From Parelaphostrongylus tenuis (Eukaryota > Nematoda > Chromadorea > Rhabditida > Metastrongylidae), in contig JAHQIW010005932.1 of assembly GCA_019055375.1 (NCBI GenBank), positions 1-64,000 on the forward strand: 64,000 nucleotides of DNA. The letters run 5' to 3'. Under the pieces are notes generated by a model. The model worked only from the letters and a program-made list of their open reading frames with translations. It did not search any database and was not told where the DNA came from. Below, in pieces: positions 47,101 to 58,859 of this stretch (position 1 is its first letter; every line of letters starts with the position of its first letter). The position numbers and the translations under genes were made by a program.

Positions 47101-50100
47101 AATATTGAAAACGATGAAAAAATACGCTTTTCCCAATGGATCGAAGTGAAGAGAGCATAGTTGACTGGCCTATTTTTTGCGAAACCCAATCTTCTTTTGG
47201 CTGTTACAGCGTAATACCACGTCCATTATAAAAACCAAATAGATCTTTGGAATTCCTAGGATTTGATCTATCGATCGATTAATAAAACTTCGAAAAGAAT
47301 CTCTGGTCAGCGAGAAATCTTCTAATGAAAGAGAAAATTTTATTTTTGCTCTTTCAGCGCAATAGGAAGGCTTTTTGAAGGAGAGATATACCACTCAATT
47401 TCTTTTGATTTGCGCTATCGAACAATTACATCGAAAAAGACCAAGAAATACGTTTTGACAAAGGGTCGAAATGCGCTAGATAACGAAAAAGTACCAATCC
47501 TTCTAGTCTGAGAAGATGTTTCGAGCCTTGCGAGGTTGATGCGTCAGTGATTGACATATCTTTCGGCTACCTCGCCTGCCTCACCAAAGCTACACGCCCC
47601 ACTAGTTACCCCTGATGAGGCGGGTGAGACCGCCAAAACGTACGTAAGCTAGTGACATGTCAACCTCGAAAAGGCTTGAAACATTTTCTCAAACTATGTT
47701 GCATGCATACCTTGCGTTTTGAGTGTTTGTGAGACCTCGCCCAAAACAAAATAATCTGTTAACATATCATCTGAGTCCTTCATGAGATCTGTTATGGCAC
47801 TTATGCAGTACATCGTAGAACCAACTGAACCGAAAGGCGCCATGCAACTGACGAGGGTGTGATGCTGAAATACGTGTCTCGCATTGTATAAACACCCATA
47901 ACAGACCTCATGAAAGGTTCGAAATATATTATAAGAATGCATTGAATGTTTAGAACGAGAATGAAAAAACAGTCCATTCAAAGACTATAAATATTTGGTT
48001 GATAACATATGGTACGATAACAGGATGAAGTTGTGATTTTCTGAAGCGCATTAAACGAGCCCTAAGCTTTTCTTTTCGTCGAGGTTAGTATTTCGAAACC
48101 ACATTGATTGAACAACCATTTCGTCCAATAGATCACAATAGAGTTTCTAAGTGTAGATGTTAATGGCCGCTGCGATTTCGTTGAGGATTCTGTTGAATCA
48201 AATTTCATTTTTATTACTTTGGCAAAATTTCAAACTTAAGCGACTTTAAATATTGTGCTACACTTTGAAAGAGTCGCATTTGAATTAAACAGATGAGGCT
48301 TTTTCTACAAGCCGACCGCGTTTCCATATCCTCAGATATTTTGGTTTTAGATAGATCATAGGCAGTTTGAGAAAAATTAGCTTCTCTAATTTTAATCAGT
48401 AATAAATTGACATGTTGGCTTGAATAATAATGAAAGGATTTATTGAATTTTGAGCGTGGTCTTAATAAAGCTCTCGAATGAAAGGTGTAATAAATTGAGT
48501 GTTTAATACGAATGTATTACGAAATGATGGCGTGTGGACTTCACTGCTGTAACAAACTAAATGCAATTTTGAGTACATACATGATGATAAGAAGAGCAGC
48601 GTCACGGTAAACGTTGTTCCTATGCCTGCTGTATGCCGCTGTCGATATTGTGGCGCCAGCACCTACACCAATCTCAAATAGCACTTGTTCTGCTGCAGCT
48701 GACCACATCTATAGGCAGTTAATCCTGTGAAAGACATTATAAAAAGGAACAGACTGTTTGCATTTGATAAAAACCTCAAACGACGGCAAACTGTCAGACG
48801 TGGAAGAGAACAAAAACGACAGCCCGATGTTGGCTCCTGGTAAAGACAGGCCTCGAATAAGGAGGATGAGAAGCTGAAAAATTCAATTACATGTAAACTA
48901 CTTAAAGATTGCGGTGAATCAAACATATCCTACAAATTAGCTTAGAGATAGGCGATCGCTGTCTGCGTTTTCATTATTTGTCTTGTTGCTTTCAGTAGCT
49001 TGGAAAAAAATCCCTAGTAAACCTAGGAATTAGCCACACGAAAACGCTCAGCGCAATCATCTTCTCATGAATCTTAAAGCAATTCATCTTCAGTCTCTCG
49101 TAAGCCTATCATTATGTTCACCGTCATAGGACAAATGACCGGAGGAGCAAACAATTCTGTCAAAAAACAACAGCACTTGAATTTTTATATGGGTACACAT
49201 TCACTCATACATGGAGCGCTAGGGAAGTTGAGCCGGCGTAAATTGGTACTTTTTTGTGGTCCTAGTTTGTTATAAAGGGTTTGGACATATTTTCTTCCGA
49301 CTAGTGAAATTTTACTTATAAGTATCAATTACCTCGTTATGTAGTTCAAGCGAAGAGATAACTACTTCGGGCGCAAAACGTAATCTTCTCATCGCTCACA
49401 TAACATTCTGTGGGGACCTTTTTAAAACCAGTTTGACTTCAAAACTTTCAATTGAACTACCCAATATTTACTGTAGGTTTAGCGAAAGCCACCCACGAAT
49501 CCCAGCTCTGGCATACGAATCAAACCGAGTGTGGAGCATAATTTAATTTTTGCGAATATAACGCATTAAGAAGAGCTCACTAGAAATCAAGCTCATTATT
49601 AAAGGCGTCAAAAATTGAGCTTTTGAATAATTACTAAAAGTCTAAAGAAAAAGTTTTGTTCAATGAGAAATGCCTTCGAAAAATCGTGTACCAGTCCAAA
49701 AACATGCCGTCTCAAATAGGTAGCTTTCGCCAGTTGTCGAAAAAGTTGCGCAAACATCATGTTTTACAGATCAGTGACATTTCCACATCAAATGTCATGA
49801 AATATTAATCACCTTTGACCTGATCATCTGATTTCTTCACAAAAAAATCCAGGAGAGACATGATGCACGAGTTTTTAAAGCGCGGAGGACCTACTGACTC
49901 AGTTTTTAGTAATATAAGGAAAAATGGACGTTCTATTCAGGTCCACTTGCGTCACTCAAGAGTCCACGGAACGACAGGTGATGTAGTAATTTCTTACATG
50001 TGCACATGATTTCTTACATAAATACGTATATATGATTCGTCTGATAGCTGTAGCTTGCTTGTCGAAGGTAATTTATGTGGATGAGAGAATATTTACGATT

Positions 50101-50766
50101 GAACGACTTCACGATCGCCAGAATCGACGTCAACGTCTCAAGAAGGGTCGCCAGTGGTCCGCAGCAGATAAACCATGAGCTGCAGTCATTTTCCACCCTC
50201 TGTAATGGTGTGGGTCGGCATTTACACCACCGGATAGATGCCCGGTTTTCATAAGCAGAAACGTCAAAATTAACGCTTTCAGCTATCAGCAGCAATTTTA
50301 ACGGAGCGTATTGCAGCCTTGGACTACTCATCACTTTGGTGTCAACGGATTTACGCTTCAGCAGGACTGGGCTCTTGCGCATTCAGCTCGCTCATTGATT
50401 GTCATCTGTCAAAAGCTGTTCTTAGGCTTTGGGGGCAAGGATATTTGGCCGTCGAATTCGCCGGATCTTGACCCATTGTATTAATCCGTGTGGTTCATAC
50501 TGAAGAAGAAATCTCGGCTACTCACCACACTAGTGTAGACGCGCTGGAAACCGCTCTGACACTGGCTTGGAACGAAATTACAATGGAAACGTGTGCAAGC
50601 ATAGTCGAAAAATTTCGCATGCGACTCCGTAATTGTATAGAGGCCATAGGAGGCAAATTTGAGAACTTGCGCTGAGCTTTCTGTTGATTATTACAAGTGT
50701 TGATCTAATAAACGTAATTATTCTTCCGGTTGAATAAATCTGAAAACATTATCAGAACTTTTCAAG

Positions 50767-50835
<69 letters not shown>

Positions 50836-53800
50836 TGTATATACGCACATATATCCATATATAGTTGTATATGTATACATATATATACATGCATATGTAT
50901 ACATGTGTACGTATATATATGCATATGAATATACTGTACACAAGATGCTTTGCATAATTGTATGCTAAAAATCACTTATAGTTGCGGTAATATGTTTCTA
51001 TAGGACTCAGAAAAAGTGAGACTTCTAGAAGAGCATCACTTTTCTGCAGCGGCTTTTTGTGCACAGAAATTGTTTTGTTGGCGTTCCGTGTGGAACGATC
51101 TCTAGTGATTGCAGAAGACTGTCGGGGCGTAGGGAATCAGTTCTACGCCTAGCATCACTAGCCACCCGGGCAGCGCTCCTGCCGACGAAATGTAGGTTTG
51201 AAACCCCAACTGGCTCAAAAAAGCTGTACTTTCGGTGTCAATTAACAAATTTGTCAGTTTTTCAGTTATATGAAGTGAACTTTGTTACAAAGAAGAAATT
51301 ATATTCTGTGAAGACACCCGCTTGTGTGACACTACCGATCAATTACAAGCACTCTGGCAAAAGTTTGAACACCAGAATTAGCGACCGAAAAATGTGTGGT
51401 TTTCATAGAGGAAATGTTGTCAATCTATCAATTTGCGGGGTTGGTATATCTTCTTAGTAGCGACAGCTGATGTTTCGACAATTTCGCATCCCTCGAAGCC
51501 CAAAGTACCATATCATGCAACATTTAATTATTGCTTAGACATTGCTAGATACATTAAGTTGTACTAAACCTATTCACATCATACAACTTTATCATGACTC
51601 AAATCAAATTGATTCGTTCAATTGTACCAACCTATTTTACAGACATTTGAATAGATTTTCGGAATAGAAGATACACTAGATAAAGGAATGATCAAAGTCA
51701 AACTTCCGATTTATCTACGGTCAGTCTTCAATTGGAGCATCCGGTGGAAAACCCAGCAGAATTTGGCTAAATAGGTGCAAGAAATTTCAACTTTCCAGGT
51801 CGTAAAGCAATAGGTCAGCGAATTTCAAAAACAAAAAGTGAAATCTGTTGGGCCACGCATTACATCCGAGAAGACATTTTAGTTATGCAGGAATTAGATT
51901 ATGCTTTTACCATTAGATAAGGTATTGTAGCAGTAAAGCGAAACGCCCACGATATCCATGTTGTTCCTCTGCAAGTACCAGCAAATGCCAATAGCCAAGT
52001 GATGGAGAGAGCCAGTACGATATGGCGTTGAGGTAATGTGGAGGTCAGCTGTGTGTCACTGGCAAGTGACAATATATCGTAACTGAAACCATGTGAGTTG
52101 GAGATGATGAGGGAAGGTGTGGATGAAAATTCTTAGTTTGAATCTAATTATTCTCAGCCGTTTTCTTCACAAAGATTCTAAATGGAAAACTCATGATGAG
52201 TTTTAACGTCAATCACCCAGCGCAGTTACTGTTTTGATACTGCAGAATGCGTTGGAGAAATTGCTATGAAAGATTTTTATAAGCGTGATGAAATGGAAAG
52301 GCTCTATTACGGCTTACAATTCACAATGTAAAAAGTAACAATTTTTTTTATAAATCCTAGAAAAGGCGACGGTTGACTGAAGATCGACTATTCATTCTGT
52401 TTTAAACGTATTCGTGTCCTTTTTTTAACGCAATGGAGCAAAAATTTGAAAACTAACTGAAAAAATTGTTCGGATGGTGCCAATGTTACGTTCTTCACCG
52501 GACCAAAATCAACAGATGCGTTGAGAGCTGTGAGCTCTGAAGTTGATATATTCGTCTCATATAGATGTATTATTGCTTCAAATTCAATTTAATAAAAAGC
52601 CCTTCTCAGCTAAATATGGTCAATATTTGAAAAGCTTCTTGAAGTATTTTTGGACACAAGGTGTAATTATTGCGAAAATGCTGTAGAGGATGAGAATATA
52701 GAACTCAAGGTCGATTAATTATTGGGTACTCGCGAAGACGTCTATTCCATTTATACCATTTCAAACTGATTGAGTGTACAGATGGTCTACCGATTAGTCC
52801 AACTAGTGTTTTTATCCTCCCACACAAAGACGGCATTACTTCACCGACCTCGAAAGAATGGAAGACTAGGTGATTGGATCGCGGTTTAGACCGAGTAAAG
52901 TGTAATTGTATAACGTAACCACTGCGCTGCATGTGCCACAGCCATTAAGCAGCTAACTCTTTTGGCACTTAATTCAGTCTTTTGCGGACGGTGAGGGTCA
53001 TTTTAACCCTAAACTGAATATCCCGTTCGGACAGCTACGAAGATTGGTGCGCGCCGCGAAACATATCCGGGTTAATCAAATTTGTTAGAAAACATTGCTT
53101 TCAATAAATAATAGGATATCACTGAGGAGACTTCCACACATCTTTCCAGTTCGTTGAACATTTCTTCCTATTTTGTTGTTCTTTTGTAATCAGTTGTTTG
53201 GTTGAAAAATTCTGACTTTTATGCTAAGCTTGTTTTGTGAAAGGATCTACACAGCACGTACTATAATAAAGAAAAAAGGACAACGCTTTGCAACCGCATT
53301 ACATTTTCTCAACTTTACGGCAAAATTTTGGGTACTATATCCGAAATTTTAGCTTCTTTCGTACTGTTACTTCGCTGGAAGCACAAAACACATATTATCG
53401 TATAGAGCAAATCTTGCAGTATCAAAAATCATACGTTTTGATGGAAGTTTCCTTTAAAGCGCAGAAAAAATCTTGATTTGGATAACAAAATTTCGTACTC
53501 CACATGTGTAATGCGTCATCGCGAACGATCAACCGCGATATGGAATTGACGGCTAGCATTTCCTTACCTCCACCCCTTTTGACTTTGCCCAGCCCACACT
53601 TTAGCCGAAAAACAACGCGCACGCATGTGAAATTCAACCTATTTCTCCTGATATGCTGCAGTCAAACGGTAATTCAAGAAAATAAGCACAGCGTTGGGGT
53701 CACCAAAAATTAAGCTATTGATTGCTTAGTTATTGGCTGAGGAAACAGCTGTGTGCTACGAGAAATGTGCGTGTGAAACATAACTTCTTTGTTTTTGCTA

Positions 53801-56800
53801 CAACATCATTATAAAAAATTTCTTCGGAAGTGCTGCGTAACGCAGTAGCCAGAGATCTATCCTTACGAATGGTTAATAAAAATGCAATGGAAAGCCTTTG
53901 TTCAGCAAGAGAGATAGTTAGTTCATTTGCTGTCAGATAACGGAAAAGAACCGATATATAAATGTATATATATATATATATATTGTATATAGTTATTGGA
54001 AAAGGTTTTTAATGAATCTCTATTACTGAACAAGGACTTCTTGATTAGTTATAGGTAATCATTCGAAAGCTTGACACTCTGCAATTCCTAAAATGTTTTT
54101 CGCTCCTCACTTGTTTTTCAGAGAGGCTTTCTTACCTTAGAACATCAAAAATAAACTTATGCCTCACACGCGCCGTGAATTATCGCGCTCATATATCGCT
54201 GTACAAAGCCTATTATTCATCCATTTTAAACACTTTATTATCCGTCCTCAAAGTGCTCTTTTTCACCGTGCGATTTCCAGTACTTCTAGCATTCATTCGC
54301 TATTTTTCGCCTTCTTTTTGCGTCGTCTTGTAATCTCAAGGATAGCCTGGTTGTGACGTTCCATAAGGAGTTCGATGTTGATTGCCTGAGACTGCTGGGT
54401 AGGTTCTGGACCCACGCATGCTTCGACGAGCATCACAATCACTCGGCTACTGTACATTCATTATTGACCATTAGATAGCGTCAATCCTGGGAAGTTTGAA
54501 AATGTTTTTTTTCCAGAAAGGACTTTTTACAGCGCCACAGCGTGAAAAAAAGATTGTATTTCACAGGCGTTGTGCATTATCGTGCGTATTTTTCGCAGGA
54601 CACAGTTCTTCCCATAGACTAGTAAGCGTTCGACAGAGTACATCTCCGAGATCTCTAAAATGTGCTTGATCTTAAAAAGATACGTTTTTACAGCGGTGTA
54701 GCAGGGAAAATAAGTTGTGCTTCATAAGCGTCGCACGTTGTCGCGTGGATTTCCGTAATTAATCGTGAATTTTTTATCGGTTTGCGAAAATTTCTAGGTT
54801 TTTTGCATTGCAATTATTGAAGGAACCCTGACCTATCGTTTCATGTGCTTAGGTATTCCTTTTCACTTTACCAAATTAGCACACTGGTAAGCCTAAGCTT
54901 AGGCAGACTGAGCCAGTGCACGAAAGCATACGTATGTGCAGAGAAAATCTTATCATATCAGAACCATATGGTTTATCTAGAATTTTTCCAAAGCGGAGAA
55001 AATTCTTAATTTAATGTAACAAAATTTGCACTCCATATGTGTATCACGCCTACACGGCCGATTCATCGAGTATCGATTTACAGCCATTCAAGGACCTCAG
55101 TCAAAAACAACGAGCGCTGTGTTTGAAGCTCAATATTATTTTCTCTGCAGAAGTGCATTAAAACGGTCTAATCAGAAAATGAACCTAGTGTTGGAATCGA
55201 AACTTACGCTGTTAAACGATTACTACTAGGGAAGAGCTCTCTACTGCATAAACACTTGTGTGTGAAACATAACTCCGTTTTTCCTCTTACAGCGCTGTAA
55301 TAAGGCCTTTTCGAAATACGAGTATACTTTTGGAATTTCCGAGATATGCGCCATCGAACGATTATCAACAGGCTAAAAAAGCTCCGTCCAGCGAAATACA
55401 TCTGCGATACGCAGATCGTGTTTGAAACGAACTTCTAATACTACTGCCACAGTGCTTTAATAAGGCTTTTTCAAAGAAGTATATCCCGAATTTGCCGGAT
55501 TCAATTTTTCAAATGAATACTGATAGTCTAGTGAAAGATTTTTGTCTGACAAAAATATTCGCTTTGGAAAACCATTTTTGGTAACGCAATTTACCTACAG
55601 TATTTCCATTAGCTGGCAACAACGTGTTTGTATGACGGACTAGGAGTAAAACATAATAAATAGAAATATTTGTGTTATTAATGTCCATAAAGTGCGGTAA
55701 AGCAAAGTCGTCTTTACAATGCTGTCGAATTTGCCACTTTATAAACCTTTGATCATCAAAATATTACGCTTACTTCCAAAAACGATCAAGTACGTAAAGA
55801 CCGAAAATTAGACATTGCGGCCCAAGTTTAGATTGAGAAAAAAGTCACAACTCTGTTTTCCCAAGGCGGACGATTGGAGATCACCATAGAAATCACTGAG
55901 TACCACAGATATTGCAGAGACCAGGTAATAACGAAATTGTGATATATAATTAGTGGGATTGTCGCTAACACAAACGCCGATCCTACACCTGAAACCACGA
56001 ACGTCAATAAATTCCATCTTGTCTTAAATCAATCATACGTCGTTGTTCCAATGCTAAAAATCAAACTAAAGAAGATATGAAATTTCAGACCGCAAGTGAT
56101 AGGCATAAGACGATCAAAAACTGCATCGACAGTTTGTCCTGCATATTGTCCAATGCATAAATGAAGATGGAGTATCGGAAATCCTACGAAAATTAGGCAG
56201 ATGAAATATGGTACGAAAAAGATGCCTGAAAATAAAAGCACAAGTTACGAATCTCAAAGTTCTGAAGACATTGTTTGTTCCAATAATGCATATAAGACGA
56301 GGCGTACACCAACGGAAAAAATATCATCTTCATAGACATCATTTCCCATATAATATCATATGTAGTCTATCTTTGCCGAAGCAAATTCATGAAAACAGGC
56401 TGCAAGAACTATTTCACCGCTTTCTGATTTGTGCACAAACATGCACTTTCGAACATCTACCTTATAAATCTTTGGAAATCTTTACCTGCATGTATTGAAA
56501 ACGTCTCCATTTTCTCTCCATTATTATTTGAGCCAACATGTCATGTGATCTGGTAATGAGCTCTAGTACAGCCCGATACGCGTTTTCGACCTTACAGTCT
56601 CGTCAGTCGGGCAGAACCCGTCGTCTTTCAGCCTTTTTAGCCAATTTTCTCGGGAGTCCCTACTCTTCCTACAGAGAGCTGTCGAAGACGAACGTTTTAC
56701 ACTGTAGGTCAAGTGGAAAAATCACCAAACTTACAGTGCTTTACACTTGGTTGCTCTTTGGCTCGTATTTTTGTCATGTTATACCTTTAATTCGCGTGTT

Positions 56801-58651
56801 TTTTACGGCTGTACAAGAGCCCAATACCAAACCACATGACATGTTGGCTCAAATAGTAATGAAGAGATCTATCGAAATTTGAGCGCGGTCTTGATATAAC
56901 ACTCGAAATAAAGGTATAATATGATAAAAATCTCAAGTTTCTTTTAGAAGTGAACATCTGCACTCACATATATCACAACCTTTTAGTCATGGCATCCGAT
57001 TCGGAATTTTGGCTTTTCCTATCGCTTTGAGAGATCATTTCAGCTAAAACACTACTGCTCTCATATCGCACCGTATTCTTCATGCCGCTATTATACTATT
57101 GCTATGACGAATTGTTGATCCAAGTTCGGAAGCTTGTTTTGTGGCAACACAGATAAAGTCCATCGTGGCAAACCACTGTCGAGCATTCTAAGTCAAGTTG
57201 ATGGTAATTTTCGGCCGAAGACAAATATAAAGATCTAGTATCCTACTGAATTATTGCCTCAGTTCTGATGCATTGGCCAAAATATTTGTTTTCAAGAAGA
57301 TCACAAAATAGCTTCAGAATAAGAAACAGGCAGAAGTGCGAATACAATTGTGCTGTATTGTCAGTAATAGGCACACGCCAAATAGTTTTGATAGGGGAAG
57401 CTAAGCCGTCTCTATACTGTCTCAAAAAGTATTGCAAATTGTGAAACCCAGTCACTTTCAATTTTCCAGTGATGAACCTAGTCGCACATTTTGTGTCAAC
57501 ACGTCGTAAAAAGGAATCAAAGATTTGACACTGGACATCGAGTGCGAAGTAAACAACACTTAGACATCACTAAAGAACTAAAGGGTGGAGGGAAACCGAC
57601 TTGACGAGAAGACTCCATCATCAAAAAAGACATGGAGCAAGACGGAAGCAAATATTCAAAGGACAGTAGAACTATTCGGTAGAGCAGCGCTATCTCTCGA
57701 GACTCGTAAAATTAGTAAACAACGTGATTATAACCATAGCCAACTCTGTGCAAACCTAGATCCTAATTCATCAGTATTAAAGTTGCCACTTGTGCTCGCC
57801 CCAAATTTGTGCAGAAGTATGGTCCGAGGAGCATTTTGGGAAGCTTTCAATCATTCACTGCCCCTCTGAAGATGCTTAAAATAAATTACCTGCTGTATGC
57901 TCTCTCTAATGAGAGGCAAAATAACTCACCAAACACTATGAAGTATATCAGAAAACATACTTAGTGGTAAAATCAAATTATAAGAAAATATGGAAACCGC
58001 CGAAACGTTCGCGATCACCTACTAGAGCGCGTAAAGCAGAATTCAAATCATCTTGAGGATCAAGAAAAATTTCATGAAATGGTTCCTCAATATTTGTCCA
58101 TTTACACCAGCAGGTAAAACTTTTTGACCCCAGTTTCCAGCAGCAAAATCCATCGAAAAAACCATGGAAAATAATCAAAAATATGTCTTGCAGCAGAGAA
58201 AATAACGTAGTTGAACATGAAGCGTGGAAAGCGGAATAATTTCTGAAAGCCATTAAGAATTACATCCGTGAAAAAACAAAGCTACAAAACCAGGGGTGAG
58301 ATGTTCATTCTTTTCACTGACTTCCGAAAAAAGCAAAACAAAATTTTACAGGTCATTTATTTTAACAAAAATGTATAGATAGAGCTAATTTCGTTTGCAT
58401 TTGGCTGAATCAGGATACTCACCAAACAACTGCACCAAATTACGGATTCACGAAGAAAGATTAGAAATTATGAAAGAACAAAGTCTTAATCCGTAGATTA
58501 AACATTCACCAAACTTCAAATTTCAGATGTTGCTGAATATGTAATGAATGCGAAATCATATCCGCCAAACGAAAAACCTCAGCGCTACTGTTAGAAGCAG
58601 TACAATAGTGTTCTTACCTATAGGAGAAACATTTGCAATGAAGCTAAACAT
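37535..58651 (-). CDS. SLC6-family sodium-coupled transporter, ~16 exons
   Basis: Phase-consistent exons in coding order: 56225-56091 (TM1b-TM2), 55988-about 55852 (TM3), 52082-51911 (TM4-5), 48873-48775, 48708-48581 (TM6), 45477-45383 (TM7), 45341-45191 (TM8), 44816-44693, 44164-44065 (TM9), 43979-43813 (TM10-11), 40799-40635 (TM12), 38146-38018, 37922-37815 and 37681-37535 (stop). Two tentative 5' exons are 58651-58618 and 58242-58207. Family marks include [79 protein letters not shown] and a TM12 ending [12 protein letters not shown]. The predicted length of about 650 residues fits the family. SLC6 proteins import amino acids or neurotransmitters with sodium across the plasma membrane. The substrate cannot be assigned. 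The phase between the TM3 and TM4 exons (55852 to 52082) does not close, so an exon may be missing there. Confidence 0.88.
38312..38360. repeat. Tandem duplication of a ~25-bp unit
   Basis: Two direct copies of AGAGAAATAATTATACCAAA with AAT following lie side by side, in an SLC6 intergenic/intron boundary region upstream of the 38146 exon acceptor. Confidence 0.8.
39714..39969 (+). repeat. Inverted-repeat element carrying the best hammerhead
   Basis: Left arm TCTGACAATGTATTTCTTTT then TGAGCCTTTCACGAGGTCTT. The right arm is its reverse complement, ending at 39969, with about 45 bp per arm. The 256-bp element lies in the SLC6 intron between TM12 and the tail exons, antisense to that gene. There is no coding capacity. 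The hammerhead lies just inside the right arm. Confidence 0.75.
39878..39920 (+). ncRNA. Type I hammerhead ribozyme, copy H (best preserved site)
   Basis: Stem I GUGCAA (39878-39883) pairs perfectly with UUGCAC (39915-39920). The core CUGACGA (39884-39890) and GAAA (39903-39906) is complete. Stem II (39891-39902) forms GG/CC plus CU/AG with one bulged C. Stem III is A-U, C-G with loop ACGG, followed by the optimal GUC cleavage triplet (39912-39914). Such minimal stem III ribozymes usually act best as dimers or with tertiary loop contacts. Activity is inferred. Confidence 0.75.
40500..40590 (-). repeat. tRNA-like SINE head in SLC6 intron
   Basis: Reverse strand shows box A-like GTGTAACGTAGTGGTTAGAT and box B TTGATTCGAGCCC. 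The cloverleaf is incomplete. It lies just downstream of the TM12 exon donor. Confidence 0.5.
41254..41540 (-). repeat. tRNA-derived SINE, near-complete
   Basis: The minus strand begins GCATGTGGCGCAGTGGTTAG (canonical box A), then GGTTCGATCTC (box B), then a body shared with 21560-21745 and ending GATCAACGCCGAGAGCTTAT. A related head recurs near 52870-52935. It lies in the SLC6 TM11-TM12 intron, in the same orientation as the gene. Confidence 0.75.
44490..44590 (+). repeat. tRNA-like repeat fragment in SLC6 intron
   Basis: AGATCTGGGTTCCAATCCCA followed by GCTGCGCAAAACACCACTCT; same family as 15180-15260 and 17690-17770. Only the T-arm half is clear. Confidence 0.5.
45901..45940 (+). repeat. 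Degenerate TTAGGC (telomere-like) tract
   Basis: GGCTTAGGCTTAGGCTAAGG and continuing TTAGGCCTAA contain several copies or one-base variants of the nematode telomere hexamer. It lies in the 3.1-kb SLC6 intron between TM6 and TM7 exons. It is too short for a functional telomere. Confidence 0.75.
46040..46673 (+). repeat. Palindromic MITE, copy 3 (SLC6 intron)
   Basis: Left arm GTGGCGCCATTTGAGGTTTC and right arm CCTCAAGTGACGCCGCCATA then ATGGAACAGTACC are inverted copies. The interior matches 1730-1990 closely. It is non-coding and inserted in the TM6-TM7 intron. Confidence 0.7.
47540..47680 (+). ncRNA. Second hammerhead-like hairpin family (uncertain)
   Basis: CUGAUGA at about 47619, a strong 5-bp stem II (GGCGG with CCGCC), then AAAA where GAAA is required, then CGUACGUA. 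CACTAG-TTAC upstream pairs with GTAA-CTAGTG downstream. The spacing equals that of the true hammerheads, but the invariant G12 is replaced by A. Similar, more decayed units are near 22750, 25985 and 29915. It may be a decayed ribozyme or an unrelated hairpin. Confidence 0.35.
47770..47935 (+). repeat. Hammerhead-bearing inverted-repeat element
   Basis: Arms CCTTCATGAGATCTGTTATG (left) and CATAACAGACCTCATGAAAG (right) flank a 47842-47884 hammerhead. Related to the 39.7-kb element. It lies in the TM6-TM7 intron, antisense to SLC6. Confidence 0.65.
47842..47884 (+). ncRNA. Type I hammerhead ribozyme motif, copy I
   Basis: Stem I AUGCAA/UCGCAU has five of six pairs. Core CUGACGA (47848-47854) and GAAA (47867-47870) are intact. 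Stem III is A-U and U-G around ACGU, and the site is GUC. Stem II (47855-47866) is the weak point, pairing only loosely. Probably reduced activity. Confidence 0.55.
50120..50674 (+). mobile_element. Tc1/mariner-superfamily transposase relic
   Basis: Translated pieces in shifting frames read [44 protein letters not shown] and SVWFILKKK, then [20 protein letters not shown] and [23 protein letters not shown] is the third catalytic-aspartate block and QDWALAHSA the second. There are stops and a frameshift at about 50482. No terminal repeats were found. It lies in the SLC6 TM5 intron, opposite the gene. Confidence 0.8.
50772..50832. repeat. (TA)n microsatellite
   Basis: About 30 perfect TA units, followed to 50935 by interrupted TATA/CATA/GTATA repeats. 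The tyrosine- and isoleucine-rich minus frames here are its translation. Confidence 0.95.
52700..52940 (-). repeat. SINE head and body, decayed
   Basis: The reverse strand starts GGCACATGCAGCGCAGTGGT (box A) and carries GGTCTAAACCGCGATCC in place of box B. It belongs to the 41254-41540 family and lies in the TM3-TM4 intron. Confidence 0.5.
53480..55520. repeat. Dispersed AT-rich repeat field
   Basis: Several diverged units share ACAGCG-TGTAA-AGGCTTTTTC, GAATGGTTACTAATA and AGTTCT-TCCAGCGAAA blocks, also seen at 3650-3760, 5340-5470, 28050-28990 and 36950-37170. A short (TA)n lies at 53958-53982 and a GCCTAAGCTTAGGC palindrome at 54891-54904. No gene was found in it; it is SLC6 TM3-TM4 intron. 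Confidence 0.5.
56518..56864. repeat. Hammerhead-bearing inverted-repeat element
   Basis: Arms TTATTTGAGCCAACATGTCA and TGACATGTTGGCTCAAATAG match the 12.1-kb element. The left arm keeps a minus-strand hammerhead, while the right arm has only the CGCGTG-TTT-TACGGCTGTAC remnant. Arm-flanking sequence continues to about 56925. It lies in the SLC6 TM1 intron. Confidence 0.7.
56571..56612 (-). ncRNA. Type I hammerhead ribozyme motif, copy J
   Basis: Minus strand: GCCCGA, CUGACGA, stem II GACU/GGUC with a GUAA tetraloop, GAAA, then ACGCGUA and UCGGGC. Stems I and II and all core bases are present. Stem III is one base shorter than in other copies, so its pairing next to the GUA site is weakened. 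It is on the same strand as the host SLC6 transcript. Confidence 0.6.
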
Positions 58652-58725
58652 GGGGAAATGGAAAGGTTTATGCGTTCTTGTATACCGCTGCCGAGCTATC
58701 CCAGGCAATGATGTCAGTAATGATT
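58207..58725 (-). CDS. Tentative 5' exons of the SLC6 gene (TM1)
   Basis: One exon ends at 58618 with a GTAAGA donor and reads [15 protein letters not shown], resembling the start of TM1 just before the unwound segment. The next, 58242-58207 after a GGCTTTCAG acceptor, reads [12 protein letters not shown], matching the WRFP-Y motif after the unwound TM1. Phases do not join exactly (phase 1 into phase 0, then a one-base gap before 56225), so a short exon or a different border is missing. In-frame sequence is open upstream to about 58723. No initiator upstream of 58651 was confirmed. Confidence 0.5.
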
Positions 58726-58859
58726 ATTTTCAATGTGATGAAGGAAAAGATGAAGACTTTGTATATATGATTACATTAATAGAAAAGATAATGGCTGACA
58801 GTACTCGCGCACAAAGTACTGTGGAAGTGGTTTGACCAACCAAGGGCGTCACAAAACAT

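Noticed and set aside
50718..50975. Minus frames with YIYIYI repeats
   Set aside because: Direct translation of a (TA)n microsatellite.
58548..58835. Plus-strand frame with DEGKDEDFVYMITLIEKIM
   Set aside because: It has some coding character but overlaps the tentative SLC6 TM1 exon on the other strand and lacks splice support.
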